This document shows positions 1 to 8,849 of a DNA stretch of 64,000 bases, in pieces (position 1 is the first letter of the stretch; each line of letters opens with the position of its first letter). The notes beneath the pieces were generated by a model. The model did not search any database, was not told where the DNA came from, and saw only the letters and a program-made list of their open reading frames with translations. The translations under genes and the position numbers were made by a program. Origin of the DNA: JAAUUJ01 sp964392245 (lineage in GTDB: Bacteria; Cyanobacteriota; Cyanobacteriia; Thermostichales; Thermostichaceae); NCBI GenBank assembly GCA_964392245.1, contig CAYMOX010000014.1, positions 16,619-80,618 on the forward strand. Reading direction: 5' to 3'.

Positions 1-303
1 CAGGTGAGTGGTGGCACTGGTTTCAGCGTGAACATAGATGTGATCCGCCCCCGCTTTGGCAAAGTCAGCCACATAGCGCTCGGGCTCCACGATCATCAGA
101 TGCACATCCAGGGGTTTGCTGGTCACAGGTCGCAGGGCTTCCACCACCAGAGGGCCAATGGTGATATTCGGAACAAAGCGTCCATCCATGACATCCACAT
201 GGATCCAATCCGCCCCCGCTTCGTCCACTGCCTTGACTTCCTCACCCAGACGGCTGAAGTCAGCAGATAAGATCGAGGGGGCAATGACAACAGGTTTGCT
301 CAT
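1..303 (-). CDS. rpe: Ribulose-phosphate 3-epimerase, N-terminal part (runs off window)
   Basis: Interconverts ribulose 5-phosphate and xylulose 5-phosphate in the Calvin cycle and pentose phosphate pathway. The 101 codons present read on the minus strand from an ATG at 303-301. They show the family's hallmarks: an APSILSADF start, the metal-binding HVDVMDGRFVPN segment, and a PLDVHLMI strand with its conserved histidine. The C-terminal half lies beyond position 1. The gene is divergent from the Rof-like gene at 384, with about 80 bp between them, so their promoters share that gap. Confidence 0.95.
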   Translation of the reverse strand, partial: MSKPVVIAPSILSADFSRLGEEVKAVDEAGADWIHVDVMDGRFVPNITIGPLVVEALRPVTSKPLDVHLMIVEPERYVADFAKAGADHIYVHAETSATTHL

Positions 304-383
304 GACAGACGGGCCTCGGATGCAGCACCTCTATCGTAGGATGTTTCGGATCCTTAAGGAATCTTTTCTAATCGGGAGGCAGC

Positions 384-614
384 ATGGCTGAGAAACCTTA
401 CACCCCCATCAGCTGCGATCTCCACGATCATCTGCTAGCTTATGCCACCCTGCGCCGGATCTGCGTCGTTATCTACACCAATGAAGCAGGAGAAGAAGTC
501 GATGTTCAGGATCAGATCGTGGATGTTTACACCCAATCGGGAGAAGAGTTTCTGAAATTACAGGGTGGAACAGTGATCCGGTTGGATCATCTGATCCGGG
601 TTGAGCCTATCTAA
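384..614 (+). CDS. Rof (Rho-binding antiterminator) family small protein
   Basis: A 76-residue protein matching the ROF family (PF07073) over its whole length. It has the opening pattern Y-x-P-I-x-C-D-x-x-D-x-L and the closing pattern G-x-x-I-R-L-D-x-(L/I). In Escherichia coli Rof (YaeO) binds Rho and inhibits termination. The ATG at 384 has a good GGGAGG ribosome site just upstream. Cyanobacteria are generally reported to lack Rho, so the E. coli function should not be transferred. The Sm-like beta fold suggests binding to nucleic acid or to another protein. No operon partner; the next gene is on the other strand. Confidence 0.8.
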   Translation: MAEKPYTPISCDLHDHLLAYATLRRICVVIYTNEAGEEVDVQDQIVDVYTQSGEEFLKLQGGTVIRLDHLIRVEPI

Positions 615-744
615 TTCATGCTTCTAAGTCTTTTCACCATCAAATCACTTCTCTGGGCAAATCTTGCTCGGAAAAACTACCTCTTAATAAGAGATGAAAG
701 AAAAAATAGGTTCTGAGACTGAACCGGGTCATCTCGGAGGCAAG

Positions 745-1650
745 TTAATTCAATAGGGAACCCGAGATCATGCCCAAAAGCAGAACAAACCCCTGAGCCA
801 CATTGCATTGAAAAATAAATGGATAGAGCGAACGGGGATGATTAACGTCATGCAGTCTCCAGGTTTGCCAGATCCAGCCAGCCCCAGCCAGGATCAGAGT
901 CCCATAGTAAGTAAAATGGAGGCCAAGACTCAAGCCAGTACAGAGTAAAAGGATCGCTGTCCCCAGGAAAAAAAGACCAACGGCTGTCGGGGTTAGCTGA
1001 CCAAAGAAACGCGCACTGGAATGGATCCCAGCCCGCTCATCATCTTCTCGATCCGAAAGAGCATACACAGTGTCAAACCCCAGAGTCCAGAGGATCGTGG
1101 CGGCCCAGAGAAAACCAGGGGCAGGTTCCCAGATCGGTCGGGTTGGATCTTGACCTGTAACTGCAGTCCAGCTGATCAACACCGCAAATCCCCAGGCCAG
1201 GGCTAACACCAGTTGCGGCACTGGAAAGACCCGCTTGGCTCCGGGGTAAAGAAGGATCACAGGGACAGCCGCGACACAAAGATAAAAAGTAGTGGGATTC
1301 AAGAAACTACTCAGGATCAGCGCACACTCCAAACCCATCAGCAGGAACACCACACCCACAATCACCGACAGTTCCCGTGAAGCCAGAGGCCGGGTGCGAG
1401 TCCGCTCCACCAGCGGATCCAGATCTCGATCCCAAAGATCATTCACCACACACCCCACCCCACTGGTGGCAACCGTTCCCAGGATCATCACCAGCACCAA
1501 ACTCCAGGGAGGCGTCCCCTGCCCCGCCAGAAATACCCCCCAAAGTGCTGGAACCATCAAGATCAATCGACCTGTGGGCTTATGCCAGCGCAACAGACGA
1601 ATAATCGCCCAGGTGGTGGGGATCACCCTTGGTTTCCCTGTGGTGGTCAT
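745..1650 (-). CDS. 4-hydroxybenzoate polyprenyltransferase (UbiA family)
   Basis: Membrane prenyltransferase that attaches a polyprenyl chain to 4-hydroxybenzoate. In cyanobacteria this leads to plastoquinone. Both aspartate-rich motifs are visible: NDLWDRDLDP followed by ERTRTRPLAS, and later DREDDERAGIHS. Several hydrophobic helices surround them. I place the start at the ATG at 1650, preceded by GAGGA at about 8 bases. An upstream in-frame start at 1695 would add 15 residues that do not look like the family. A chorismate lyase making the 4-hydroxybenzoate substrate lies at 16595-17269, in a different transcription unit. Confidence 0.9.
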   Translation of the reverse strand: MTTTGKPRVIPTTWAIIRLLRWHKPTGRLILMVPALWGVFLAGQGTPPWSLVLVMILGTVATSGVGCVVNDLWDRDLDPLVERTRTRPLASRELSVIVGVVFLLMGLECALILSSFLNPTTFYLCVAAVPVILLYPGAKRVFPVPQLVLALAWGFAVLISWTAVTGQDPTRPIWEPAPGFLWAATILWTLGFDTVYALSDREDDERAGIHSSARFFGQLTPTAVGLFFLGTAILLLCTGLSLGLHFTYYGTLILAGAGWIWQTWRLHDVNHPRSLYPFIFQCNVAQGFVLLLGMISGSLLN

Positions 1651-1916
1651 GAGGCTGTCCTCTGCAATCTGAGACCGATTCCATCCTATCGACAAGGATC
1701 GGTTGAGCCAGAGAATTCAAGCTTTGGTATGGGCGGCGGAGGATCTGAAAATGATTGATGGCTTGCTTGTGCAAGAGAAACTCTCTGGGCAGCAGGAGCT
1801 GGACCAGATTAATCATTTCTTTACCTAAAATTAACCACATGTTTCCTGGGATACACGTAGCTCCGAGGGAGGAATGATAGTATTCATGATGTTCTCTTAA
1901 CCCCTTCTTAACTCCT

Positions 1917-3554
1917 ATGCGTTCTCGCCTCATCTCTGCTCTGTTCTTGACTTTGCTGGCGGGATGTTCTTCCGCCGCCCCCACCGCCACCAATCCCTTT
2001 CCCGACATTGAAGATCAGGTGGCTGCAGCCATTCCTGAGCCTGAAAAGGATGCTTTAGGTAGTGAACTGATCGTGGGCGGCACACAAGCTAGCTCCGGCA
2101 GTTGGCCCTGGGCCGCAGCACTGGTGAGTGCCAGCAGTTCCAATCCTGCCAGTGGAAATTTTTGTGGAGGGGTTCTGATCCGACCCGACTGGGTGCTGAC
2201 CGCTGCCCACTGCTTGTTTGACGCTCGGAACCGTCCTGTTTCCGCCAGCAGTCTAGATGTTGTGCTGGGGTCCACCACCTTAAGTAGCAGCAGTGGAGAG
2301 CGCAAAGATGTGGCTCAGGTCGTGATCCATCCGTCTTACCGAGCCTTCCGGGGGCCCGCCAATGGCTATGACATTGCTCTCTTACGTCTGTCTTCCCCCT
2401 CTAGCCAGCCCACCCTCCCCCTGGTGAATCCGAACAACACCTCTTTGTTTGCTCCTGGCGTGAATGCAACCGTGGTGGGTTGGGGGGCAACCTCTGAAGG
2501 CGGATCTGACTCTAATACCCTGCGACAGGTCACCCTTCCCATCGTTTCCAACTCCACCTGCAATGCACCTTCTGTTTACAATGGCGTGATCAAGTCTGAT
2601 ATGCTCTGCGCTGGGTTCCCGGAAGGAGGGAAGGATTCCTGCCAGGGAGACAGTGGCGGACCCTTGATGGTTCAGGATGGATCCGGTTGGGTCTCTGCAG
2701 GGGTAGTGAGCTGGGGAGATGGCTGTGCTCGCCCTGGCAAATATGGGGTCTACACCCGCGTGGCAACCTATGTGAGCTGGATCAATAGTCAGATGGGTCC
2801 GGCCACCCCGACCCCCACTCCCACCCCCAGCCCAACCTCGGCTCCCAGTAACGCCAGCATTGCTGTTCCTCAAACCTTGAACGGCAGCCTAAGCACATCG
2901 GATCCCAGCAATCCCACGCGCAGTAACACCTATCGGGATGATTACCGCCTCACGGGTGTAACTGCAGGGCAACAGATTGAGATCAATCTCAGTAGTTCCG
3001 GCTTCGATACCTACCTGCAGTTGATCAATGCCAGTACCGGCAGTGTGATCGCCCAAAACGACGATGCTAGCAGCTCCACCACCAACTCTCGCCTTAGCTT
3101 CACCGCCAGCTCTGGAGTCAGCTACATTGTCCGAGTCACCAGCTATGACAATAACGACACCGGATCCTACAGCCTCAGCACCCGCTCCACCTCCAGTCCC
3201 ACCCCCACCCCCAGTGGACCCTCAATTGCGGTGCCCGGTTCCACCTCTGGAAGTCTGTCCAGCAGCGATCTGAGCAATCCCACCCGCAGTGGTGCCTATC
3301 GAGATGATTATCGCCTCACAGGCATTTCCTCTGGACAACGGGTGCAAATTGATCTGAGTAGCTCTGGGTTTGATACCTACCTGCAACTGATCAATGCCAG
3401 CACCGGCAGTGTAATTGCCCAGAATGATGATGTCAGTAGCTTCACCACCAACTCCCGCATCACCTTTACCACCAGTTCGGGGGTTTCCTACATCGTTCGG
3501 GTAACCAGCTACAACGCCTCAGCAACAGGATCCTACAGCTTATCCACTCGCTAA
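1917..3554 (+). CDS. Trypsin-like serine protease lipoprotein with two C-terminal PPC domains
   Basis: A 545-residue secreted S1 protease. Residues 1-17 form a lipoprotein signal with the lipobox LLAGC (Cys17). The catalytic domain begins at IVGG (about 52) and keeps the full triad: His98 in TAAHC, Asp152 in YDIALL, Ser246 in GDSGGP. Asp240 sits at the S1-pocket base, implying trypsin-like cleavage after Lys or Arg. A Pro-Thr linker leads to two similar pre-peptidase C-terminal (PPC) domains of about 100 residues, separated by a second Pro-Thr linker; both carry the segment F-D-T-Y-L-Q-L-I-N-A-S-T-G-S. A mature IVGG N-terminus implies zymogen activation after propeptide removal. A strong terminator follows. 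A catalytically altered relative is at 38088-38948. Confidence 0.9.
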   Translation: MRSRLISALFLTLLAGCSSAAPTATNPFPDIEDQVAAAIPEPEKDALGSELIVGGTQASSGSWPWAAALVSASSSNPASGNFCGGVLIRPDWVLTAAHCLFDARNRPVSASSLDVVLGSTTLSSSSGERKDVAQVVIHPSYRAFRGPANGYDIALLRLSSPSSQPTLPLVNPNNTSLFAPGVNATVVGWGATSEGGSDSNTLRQVTLPIVSNSTCNAPSVYNGVIKSDMLCAGFPEGGKDSCQGDSGGPLMVQDGSGWVSAGVVSWGDGCARPGKYGVYTRVATYVSWINSQMGPATPTPTPTPSPTSAPSNASIAVPQTLNGSLSTSDPSNPTRSNTYRDDYRLTGVTAGQQIEINLSSSGFDTYLQLINASTGSVIAQNDDASSSTTNSRLSFTASSGVSYIVRVTSYDNNDTGSYSLSTRSTSSPTPTPSGPSIAVPGSTSGSLSSSDLSNPTRSGAYRDDYRLTGISSGQRVQIDLSSSGFDTYLQLINASTGSVIAQNDDVSSFTTNSRITFTTSSGVSYIVRVTSYNASATGSYSLSTR

Positions 3555-3581
3555 AAAACTTTTCTGGGTTGCACCATCTGG

Positions 3582-3610
3582 GCTACTGATCTGTTCAGTA
3601 GCTTTTTTTT
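3582..3610 (+). terminator. Rho-independent terminator after the serine protease gene
   Basis: A perfect 8-bp stem (GCTACTGA / TCAGTAGC) with a 5-base loop is followed directly by eight T residues. It lies 28 bases past the stop codon and separates the protease gene from pstC, so pstC needs its own promoter in 3611-3721. Confidence 0.9.
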
Positions 3611-3721
3611 GTGCAAAGAGTAGAGATCTGCCTCTCTCCTCCAGGAACTTCCATGAGATCGTGAATACTCCATCACGGTAACGCCAAATTCTATCTCTTC
3701 CCCCACCTATCTTGAACCGCG

Positions 3722-4690
3722 ATGAAAACCACAGATCAGCAGACTCCCCGCTCACGTCCCGTTCAGGATCGGTTCTCTTCACTCCGACCTGTGGATGCCA
3801 TCTTTAAATTCCTGACGATGGTGGCTGCCCTGACGGTGGGGCTTCTCCTCCTGAGCATGACCCTTACCCTGGTGGTCCAGGCGTGGCCAGCCATCACGGA
3901 TCTAGGCTGGAATTTTTTAGTCGGAACGGAATGGAATTCGGTGCAGGGACGGGAAACGTTTGGGGCTCTGCCCATGATCCTGGGAACCCTGGCCAGTTCA
4001 GGACTGGCTCTACTCCTGGCTTTGCCCCTGGGCTTGGGGAGTGCCATTGTTTTGGCAGAGGATTTTTTGCCCGGTCCTGGCCGACAGATCGGTGTCTTGA
4101 TGGTGGAACTCTTAGCAGCGATCCCCAGTGTGGTCTATGGTCTCTGGGGCATCTTTATTCTGATCCCCGCCCTGTTGCAGGTTGAGTCCTGGTTGCATCG
4201 TCACCTGGGCTGGATCCCCCTGTTCAGTACTCCTCCGATAGGGCCTGGGTTGCTGCCCGCGTCTGTGGTGCTGGCAATCATGATCCTGCCCATTATTGCA
4301 GCCATCTCTCGCGATGCCCTCACGGCTCTGCCTCAGGAGTTAAGACAAGCCTCCCTGGGGTTGGGAGCCAGCCGCTGGGGCACTCTTTTTCGCGTTCTGA
4401 TCCCTGCTGCTTTTCCAGGCATCTTTGGGGGAGTCATGCTAGCCCTGGGTCGTGCTCTCGGGGAAACGATGGCGGTCACCATGCTGATCGGGAATGCCAA
4501 CCAGATCCCCCGTTCCTTCTGGGCCCCTGCCAATACGATTGCGTCTCTGCTGGCTACCCAATTTACTGAAGCCCGAGGTCTCCAGATCGCAGCCTTGATG
4601 TATGCAGCTCTGGTGCTGCTGCTCATGACCCTGGGGATCAATGTCCTGGCAGATCTGATCGTAAGGCGAGTGAGGGCCCCGTACACTTAA
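3722..4690 (+). CDS. pstC: Phosphate ABC transporter permease PstC
   Basis: Inner-membrane subunit of the high-affinity phosphate importer. The 322 residues show about six hydrophobic helices and the PstC signatures G-x-x-P-M-I-L-G-T near residue 80 and AAIPSVVYGLWG near residue 140. The cytoplasmic loop that contacts the ATPase contains RALGETMAVTMLIGN. PstA follows after 23 bases, so the two are cotranscribed and form the heterodimeric pore. Neither pstS nor pstB lies next to the pair, unlike the usual pstSCAB operon. No clear Shine-Dalgarno precedes the ATG. Confidence 0.93.
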   Translation: MKTTDQQTPRSRPVQDRFSSLRPVDAIFKFLTMVAALTVGLLLLSMTLTLVVQAWPAITDLGWNFLVGTEWNSVQGRETFGALPMILGTLASSGLALLLALPLGLGSAIVLAEDFLPGPGRQIGVLMVELLAAIPSVVYGLWGIFILIPALLQVESWLHRHLGWIPLFSTPPIGPGLLPASVVLAIMILPIIAAISRDALTALPQELRQASLGLGASRWGTLFRVLIPAAFPGIFGGVMLALGRALGETMAVTMLIGNANQIPRSFWAPANTIASLLATQFTEARGLQIAALMYAALVLLLMTLGINVLADLIVRRVRAPYT

Positions 4691-4713
4691 ATGATGCATC
4701 TCCGGCCAGGTTC

Positions 4714-5565
4714 ATGCTGAAGAAACAGCCTCGCAGTTTTCGTGCTCTGACCCATGGGGGCTTTACCATTCTGGCATTGCTCTGCCTGATCCTGACTCTG
4801 ATCCCTCTGGTGCTGGTCCTGATCTACGTGCTGATCAAGGGACTGGCACGACTGAATCTCGATCTCTTGACCCAATTGCCGCCGCCGCCTGGGTATCATG
4901 AGGGGGGTCTGGCCAACGCCTTGCTGGGAACGCTGATCGTGGTGGGGCTGGCATCTGCGATGGCTTTACCTGTGGGAATTCTTGCGGCGGTTTATCTGTC
5001 GGAGATCAGTCGCAGCCAGAGCCTGAACCGCTGGATCCGGTTTGCCACCAACATCCTGAGTGGAGTGCCTTCGATCATCATTGGGGTCTTTGTCTACGGG
5101 CTGCTGGTACGGACTCAATTCACGGGTTATTCAGCGGTTGCGGGGGCGGTTGCCCTGGCGATCCTGATGCTACCCACCCTGATCCGAACCACAGATGAAG
5201 CTCTGCAGCTGGTGCCGCAGGATTTGCGCTGGGCTTCCTTGGGGTCGGGAGCCTCTGACTCCCAAACGATCGTTAGAGTGGTCTTGCCTGCCGCTGCTCC
5301 CGCCATTGCCACTGGCTCCACCCTGGCCATCGCTCGGGCTGCAGGAGAAACAGCTCCCCTGATCTTCACCGCCCTCTTTTCTCTATACTGGCCAGAGCGG
5401 CTGTTTGAACCCATCGCCACTTTATCGGTCCTGATCTATAACTTTGCCACCATGCCCTTTCAACCCCAGCAGGAACTGGCCTGGGCTGGAGCCCTGATCC
5501 TGGTGATCCTGGTGCTGCTGAGCAGTCTCCTGGCTCGCTGGGTCACACGCAATCGGATGGCTTGA
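4714..5565 (+). CDS. pstA: Phosphate ABC transporter permease PstA
   Basis: Partner permease of PstC, 283 residues with six predicted helices. Diagnostic segments are G-x-x-N-A-L-L-G-T, SGVPSIIIGVF, the QDLRWASLGSGAS loop and the ATPase-contact segment IARAAGETAPLIFTALF. It lies 23 bases behind pstC on the same strand and ends the unit; the next gene is convergent. The substrate-binding protein and ATPase must be supplied from elsewhere in the genome. Confidence 0.93.
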   Translation: MLKKQPRSFRALTHGGFTILALLCLILTLIPLVLVLIYVLIKGLARLNLDLLTQLPPPPGYHEGGLANALLGTLIVVGLASAMALPVGILAAVYLSEISRSQSLNRWIRFATNILSGVPSIIIGVFVYGLLVRTQFTGYSAVAGAVALAILMLPTLIRTTDEALQLVPQDLRWASLGSGASDSQTIVRVVLPAAAPAIATGSTLAIARAAGETAPLIFTALFSLYWPERLFEPIATLSVLIYNFATMPFQPQQELAWAGALILVILVLLSSLLARWVTRNRMA

Positions 5566-5567
5566 CT

Positions 5568-5587
5568 CGACCCTATGTCACGGGTCG
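5568..5587. terminator. Small stem-loop between convergent pstA and 5615-6061
   Basis: CGACCC and GGGTCG pair across an 8-base loop just after the pstA stop. There is no T tract, so it may slow or process the transcript rather than act as a strong intrinsic terminator. Confidence 0.35.
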
Positions 5588-5614
5588 CTGGGGGTAAATC
5601 CAATCCGTCTGGGA

Positions 5615-6061
5615 TCAGGCCGCAGCCAGGAAGAAGCCAATGATGGCAATTGCCAGAAACACGCCAATCAAAGCAAAGGCCACAATAAACAACCAGAACT
5701 GGATGGTGTAGATCACCTTCAAATTTCCCAGAGCCCGCATCAGGTAGTCAATGTCATTTCCCTGAGTTTCCACCACCTTGTTGAAGGCTGCCGCCGCCTG
5801 CTGAGTTAGGAAACCGATGATCACCAGGAATCCACCCTGCAAAATACTGCTGAGCGCGTCTCCCACAAGAACCCCCAGTTCCCTCTGATCTTCGGCACTG
5901 GCACCCGAAAGAACCGCCACAAATAAGCCCCCCACAATAGCTACCACCCCAGAGATGAGGCCCACATAAGCAACAAAATTCATGCGGTTGGCTAACTGCT
6001 GAATCAATTTATTTTGAGACTGATCAAACTCATAGATTTGGGCAGGCAAAGACTCCGTCAT
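5615..6061 (-). CDS. Small membrane protein of unknown function
   Basis: A 148-residue protein with a polar N-terminus containing a short amphipathic stretch, then about three hydrophobic helices (roughly 30-50, 75-95 and 118-147), the last ending at the C-terminus. I do not recognise a family. The ATG at 6061 has GGAGGG six bases upstream and is preferred over an in-frame TTG two codons earlier. The gene follows the lipoprotein gene 6095-6544 on the same strand with a 33-base gap, so the two are probably cotranscribed. Confidence 0.7.
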   Translation of the reverse strand: MTESLPAQIYEFDQSQNKLIQQLANRMNFVAYVGLISGVVAIVGGLFVAVLSGASAEDQRELGVLVGDALSSILQGGFLVIIGFLTQQAAAAFNKVVETQGNDIDYLMRALGNLKVIYTIQFWLFIVAFALIGVFLAIAIIGFFLAAA

Positions 6062-6094
6062 GATCAACCCTCCTATGCGTGCTTGAGAGAGAGG

Positions 6095-6544
6095 CTAAAA
6101 AGACACGGCATTAATGAACACGGTTCTCGATCCAGCTTGATTATTCTGATCAAAGGCTGTGATTGTCAATGTCCAGGTTCCTGAAGGACCCAAAGGGGGG
6201 ATCTCAAATCCAATCGTGTTGTCACTAGCACAAAAAGTCGCACCTCCAAAACAGCTACCAAAGTCTGTGGCATTGAGGCTAAAGAAGGAGGTGATCTGTC
6301 CCAGAGGATCCACAGATTCAATCTGCAGGTAATCAAAGCTACGGGCTCCTGCGGGGGTGCGCACCTCCACATCCAGAAGAACCGATTGACCAAAGGCAAG
6401 GGTTGTGGGGGGACTAAAGACAAAGACGCTGGGGACTTGATTCGGTGGACTTACAAAAGCGCCGCCCTCGTCATCCCCACAACTCAGTAAGCCAGTAGCG
6501 ATGATGCTAACTAATGAGATCGTGGTAACTCGTTGTTTCAACAT
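6095..6544 (-). CDS. Hypothetical lipoprotein, probably beta-sandwich
   Basis: A 149-residue protein with a signal peptide ending in the lipobox LLSC (Cys22) followed by acidic residues. The rest is rich in alternating beta-strand sequence, ending with a GTWTLTITAFD-type strand typical of Ig-like or CARDB-like extracellular domains. One cysteine pair (in DFGSCFGGATFC) could form a disulfide. No enzymatic motif is visible. It probably precedes the membrane protein at 5615-6061 in one transcript. Confidence 0.7.
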   Translation of the reverse strand: MLKQRVTTISLVSIIATGLLSCGDDEGGAFVSPPNQVPSVFVFSPPTTLAFGQSVLLDVEVRTPAGARSFDYLQIESVDPLGQITSFFSLNATDFGSCFGGATFCASDNTIGFEIPPLGPSGTWTLTITAFDQNNQAGSRTVFINAVSF

Positions 6545-6840
6545 AGGGGCCTCTAGCCAAGAATCATTAAGCCCAGGCTACCATAGACTTCTTATTGCAT
6601 TTCGTAACATTCAGATTCACTCCCTTACTGCTTCAAGAAAGATGACCTGTGGATGCAAGCAAAGTCAGCGCTGGATCACTGTGTTCGCAGGAAAGCGCAG
6701 CTCCTGTCGTTCCCATCTGTTGAAGTACTGGAGTAAGCTACTTAGGGCTTGCTGAAAAACGTCGGAAGATCAGGATGGAGAGAAATATTTTGTCAGGGGA
6801 ATGTCAGTCTCTACAAACAATGTTCATCTTCAGGAAGCCT

Positions 6841-8176
6841 TCATGCTTTGGTTACTCCTAAAAAGTTCTTTAGAGCTCTTTCCATATCCCTCAACCATTC
6901 GAATAGCCATAAAAAAAGGATGCGGCGCAGCCGCCGACACAGATTCATCACCAAAAAGATCACGGCAATCGCTGTCGCTTCCGTTTCTGCTAACTTCGCC
7001 TGTACTCGACTCAGACTGAATCGCCGTTTCGCCTGCCCAAACTTGCCTTCAATCTCGACTCGCAATTTCTCATCTTCTCGCGTTTGTTTCTTCAGCTCAG
7101 CTTTAAGTTTAGGGCCTTGTCTTGGTCTGCCTAATGAGGGACCGCTGAGTCGGATACCTCACTCTTTGCACCACTTTATATTTGCTCGCGTTCGATAGAT
7201 TTTGTCAGCATGCACAGACTTCGGATAGTGCCCAAACCGCTCTCGAGATCCGTTCCACCTGCTCGATTAAATCTACTGATTCATTGTGGTTATCCCAACT
7301 GAATCGCTCTAAAAACACATAACTTTCTACACTGCTTGCCGATAATTTAGCTCCAAATTCCACCGCCTGACCTACTTTACCTCGTACGATCGGTCGCACA
7401 TGCGGTTGAGCTAAGCTGACTATCCGGTCCTCAATTCGTTGCACCTTTTGTTCATACATTAATTGCTGTTGTCGGTACACTTCGCTCACAATCAGCAACA
7501 AGCGAGAAAGACGCTTACCCAGCCCTGCTAACGAAGCGCCCATCTCTACCATCTTGTCAATATGGCCTAAGTTTCGACGCAGGTAACGCAGTTGTTTCCC
7601 TTTCCCTTGACGGAGCTGTTGATGGGTTGGTCGACGTTTCTTGGCAACTGCAAGATAGGACTTACGGGTAAGTTGACGGTAGGTACGCAGTTTCTTATGG
7701 CCAGGTCATTGCTGATGGAGTTGGTCAATCATAGTTTCTGTGTATTCTCGTGCGGCATTCAATAAATCTAAGTCAGTGGGATAACAAATATCAGCGGGAG
7801 CACAGGTGGCGTCTAAAAGAAGTTCTCCTCTCAAGGGAAAGCCAGAGGGCGGGTCATCACGGTTAGCATCGGGCAATGACTCTGACTCCTCTAACTGCAG
7901 CTCATGGGTGTCAGTGTCCAGCATTGGTAGAACCACGAACTCATTGATCTTCAACACCATCTCCAGAGGCAGTCGCTTGCGAAAATGCACGAACATTGAC
8001 GAGTCAAAAGGTGGAGTATCGCAGAACTCACTCAAGCCCAAAAAATATTGTAGATACGGGTTCTCGCGGATCTGTTCTAGAGTCTCACGGTCACTGGTGC
8101 CCAGCGTTTCCTTAATAATAAGGGCACCGAGAGCAAGTCGAAAACCCTTGGCAGGAGCACCAGTATCTTCAATGAG
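6841..8176 (-). pseudogene. Decayed IS5-type transposase
   Basis: Three minus-strand fragments form one transposase when joined. The N-terminal part reads LIEDTGAPAKG, then ENPYLQYFLGL, FDSSMFVHFRKRL and the DDE-domain start LLLDATCAPADICYPTDL. An in-frame TGA at 7708-7706 interrupts it. The middle part runs to about 7208, where a frameshift changes frame at VHADKIYRTRAN. At least one more stop follows before the C-terminal part, which contains VEIEGKFGQAKRRFSL. Two TAG codons at 8177-8182 cut off the N-terminus, so roughly 40 residues are missing. AGGGCTTGCTGAAAAAC at 6744-6760 could be the surviving terminal repeat; I find no matching partner. Confidence 0.85.
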
Positions 8177-8345
8177 CTACTAATTTACACCAATTACACC
8201 CTCAAACTCCCTGGAACTCTGCCGATCTTTTCACTTCTCTACAGCGGATAAGTTCCCGATCTCCAGAAGACCCCGATCTCTGAAACCCTTGCTAAGAGTG
8301 AAAAAACCACTATAAGAGCGGCTGGGGAAATGTTCAAGATCTGAG

Positions 8346-8419
8346 TCGGGATGACAGGATTCGAACCTGCGGCCCTCTGCTCCCAAAGCAGATGCGCTAC
8401 CAAGCTGCGCTACATCCCG
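8346..8419 (-). tRNA. tRNA-Pro (anticodon TGG)
   Basis: The minus strand folds into a standard cloverleaf. The acceptor stem is CGGGATG / CATCCCG with discriminator A, the anticodon stem is TCTGC / GCAGA with loop TTTGGGA giving anticodon TGG, and the T arm contains GGTTCGAAT. The CCA end is not encoded. It lies downstream of the transposase remnant. Confidence 0.96.
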
Positions 8420-8485
8420 AAGTGCAGGTTTATTTTAGCATCGTTTGTGGATGACAGCAGGATTACTCGGACTGAGGTTGACAGA

Positions 8486-8794
8486 TCAAAACTGATCCAG
8501 GCGATGCTTGGGATCTCGTAATGTTTTCTTCAGCCAACGAGACACTTCAGCCAGTGAGGATTCCTGGCGATCCTGCTGTGAAGTAAGGCGGGCACGATTG
8601 TGGTTAACCTGCTGGACCAACGTCTGTAGTGTCTCCACATGGGCCTTGATCCGCTCACCAGTGGTAACCAGTAAAAGCGACTTCTCTGCTAGCCGAGCAG
8701 CACATCCCTGGTAAGAGGTTTCCGTTTCTTGCTGGGTTGAGATCACCAAAGCAAGGAGCCGTTCCAACCGATCCGGATGAGGATGCTCAGACAT
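8486..8794 (-). CDS. Hypothetical coiled-coil protein
   Basis: A 102-residue, mostly helical protein with heptad-like spacing through the middle and a basic C-terminus. I do not recognise a family. The ATG at 8794 has AGGA a few bases upstream. An earlier in-frame ATG at 8833 would place a TATAAT-like sequence inside the gene, so the later start seems better. The gene lies 55 bases after the rRNA methyltransferase gene on the same strand and may be its distal operon member. Confidence 0.55.
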   Translation of the reverse strand: MSEHPHPDRLERLLALVISTQQETETSYQGCAARLAEKSLLLVTTGERIKAHVETLQTLVQQVNHNRARLTSQQDRQESSLAEVSRWLKKTLRDPKHRLDQF

Positions 8795-8849
8795 GGAATC
8801 CTGGGAAAGCTTTGCAGTGATTATAACGTCCATGCCCTTGACTGTCTGC

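Noticed and set aside
7806..8183. 125-codon plus-strand frame
   Set aside because: It is the complement of the decayed IS5-type transposase and shows no family of its own.
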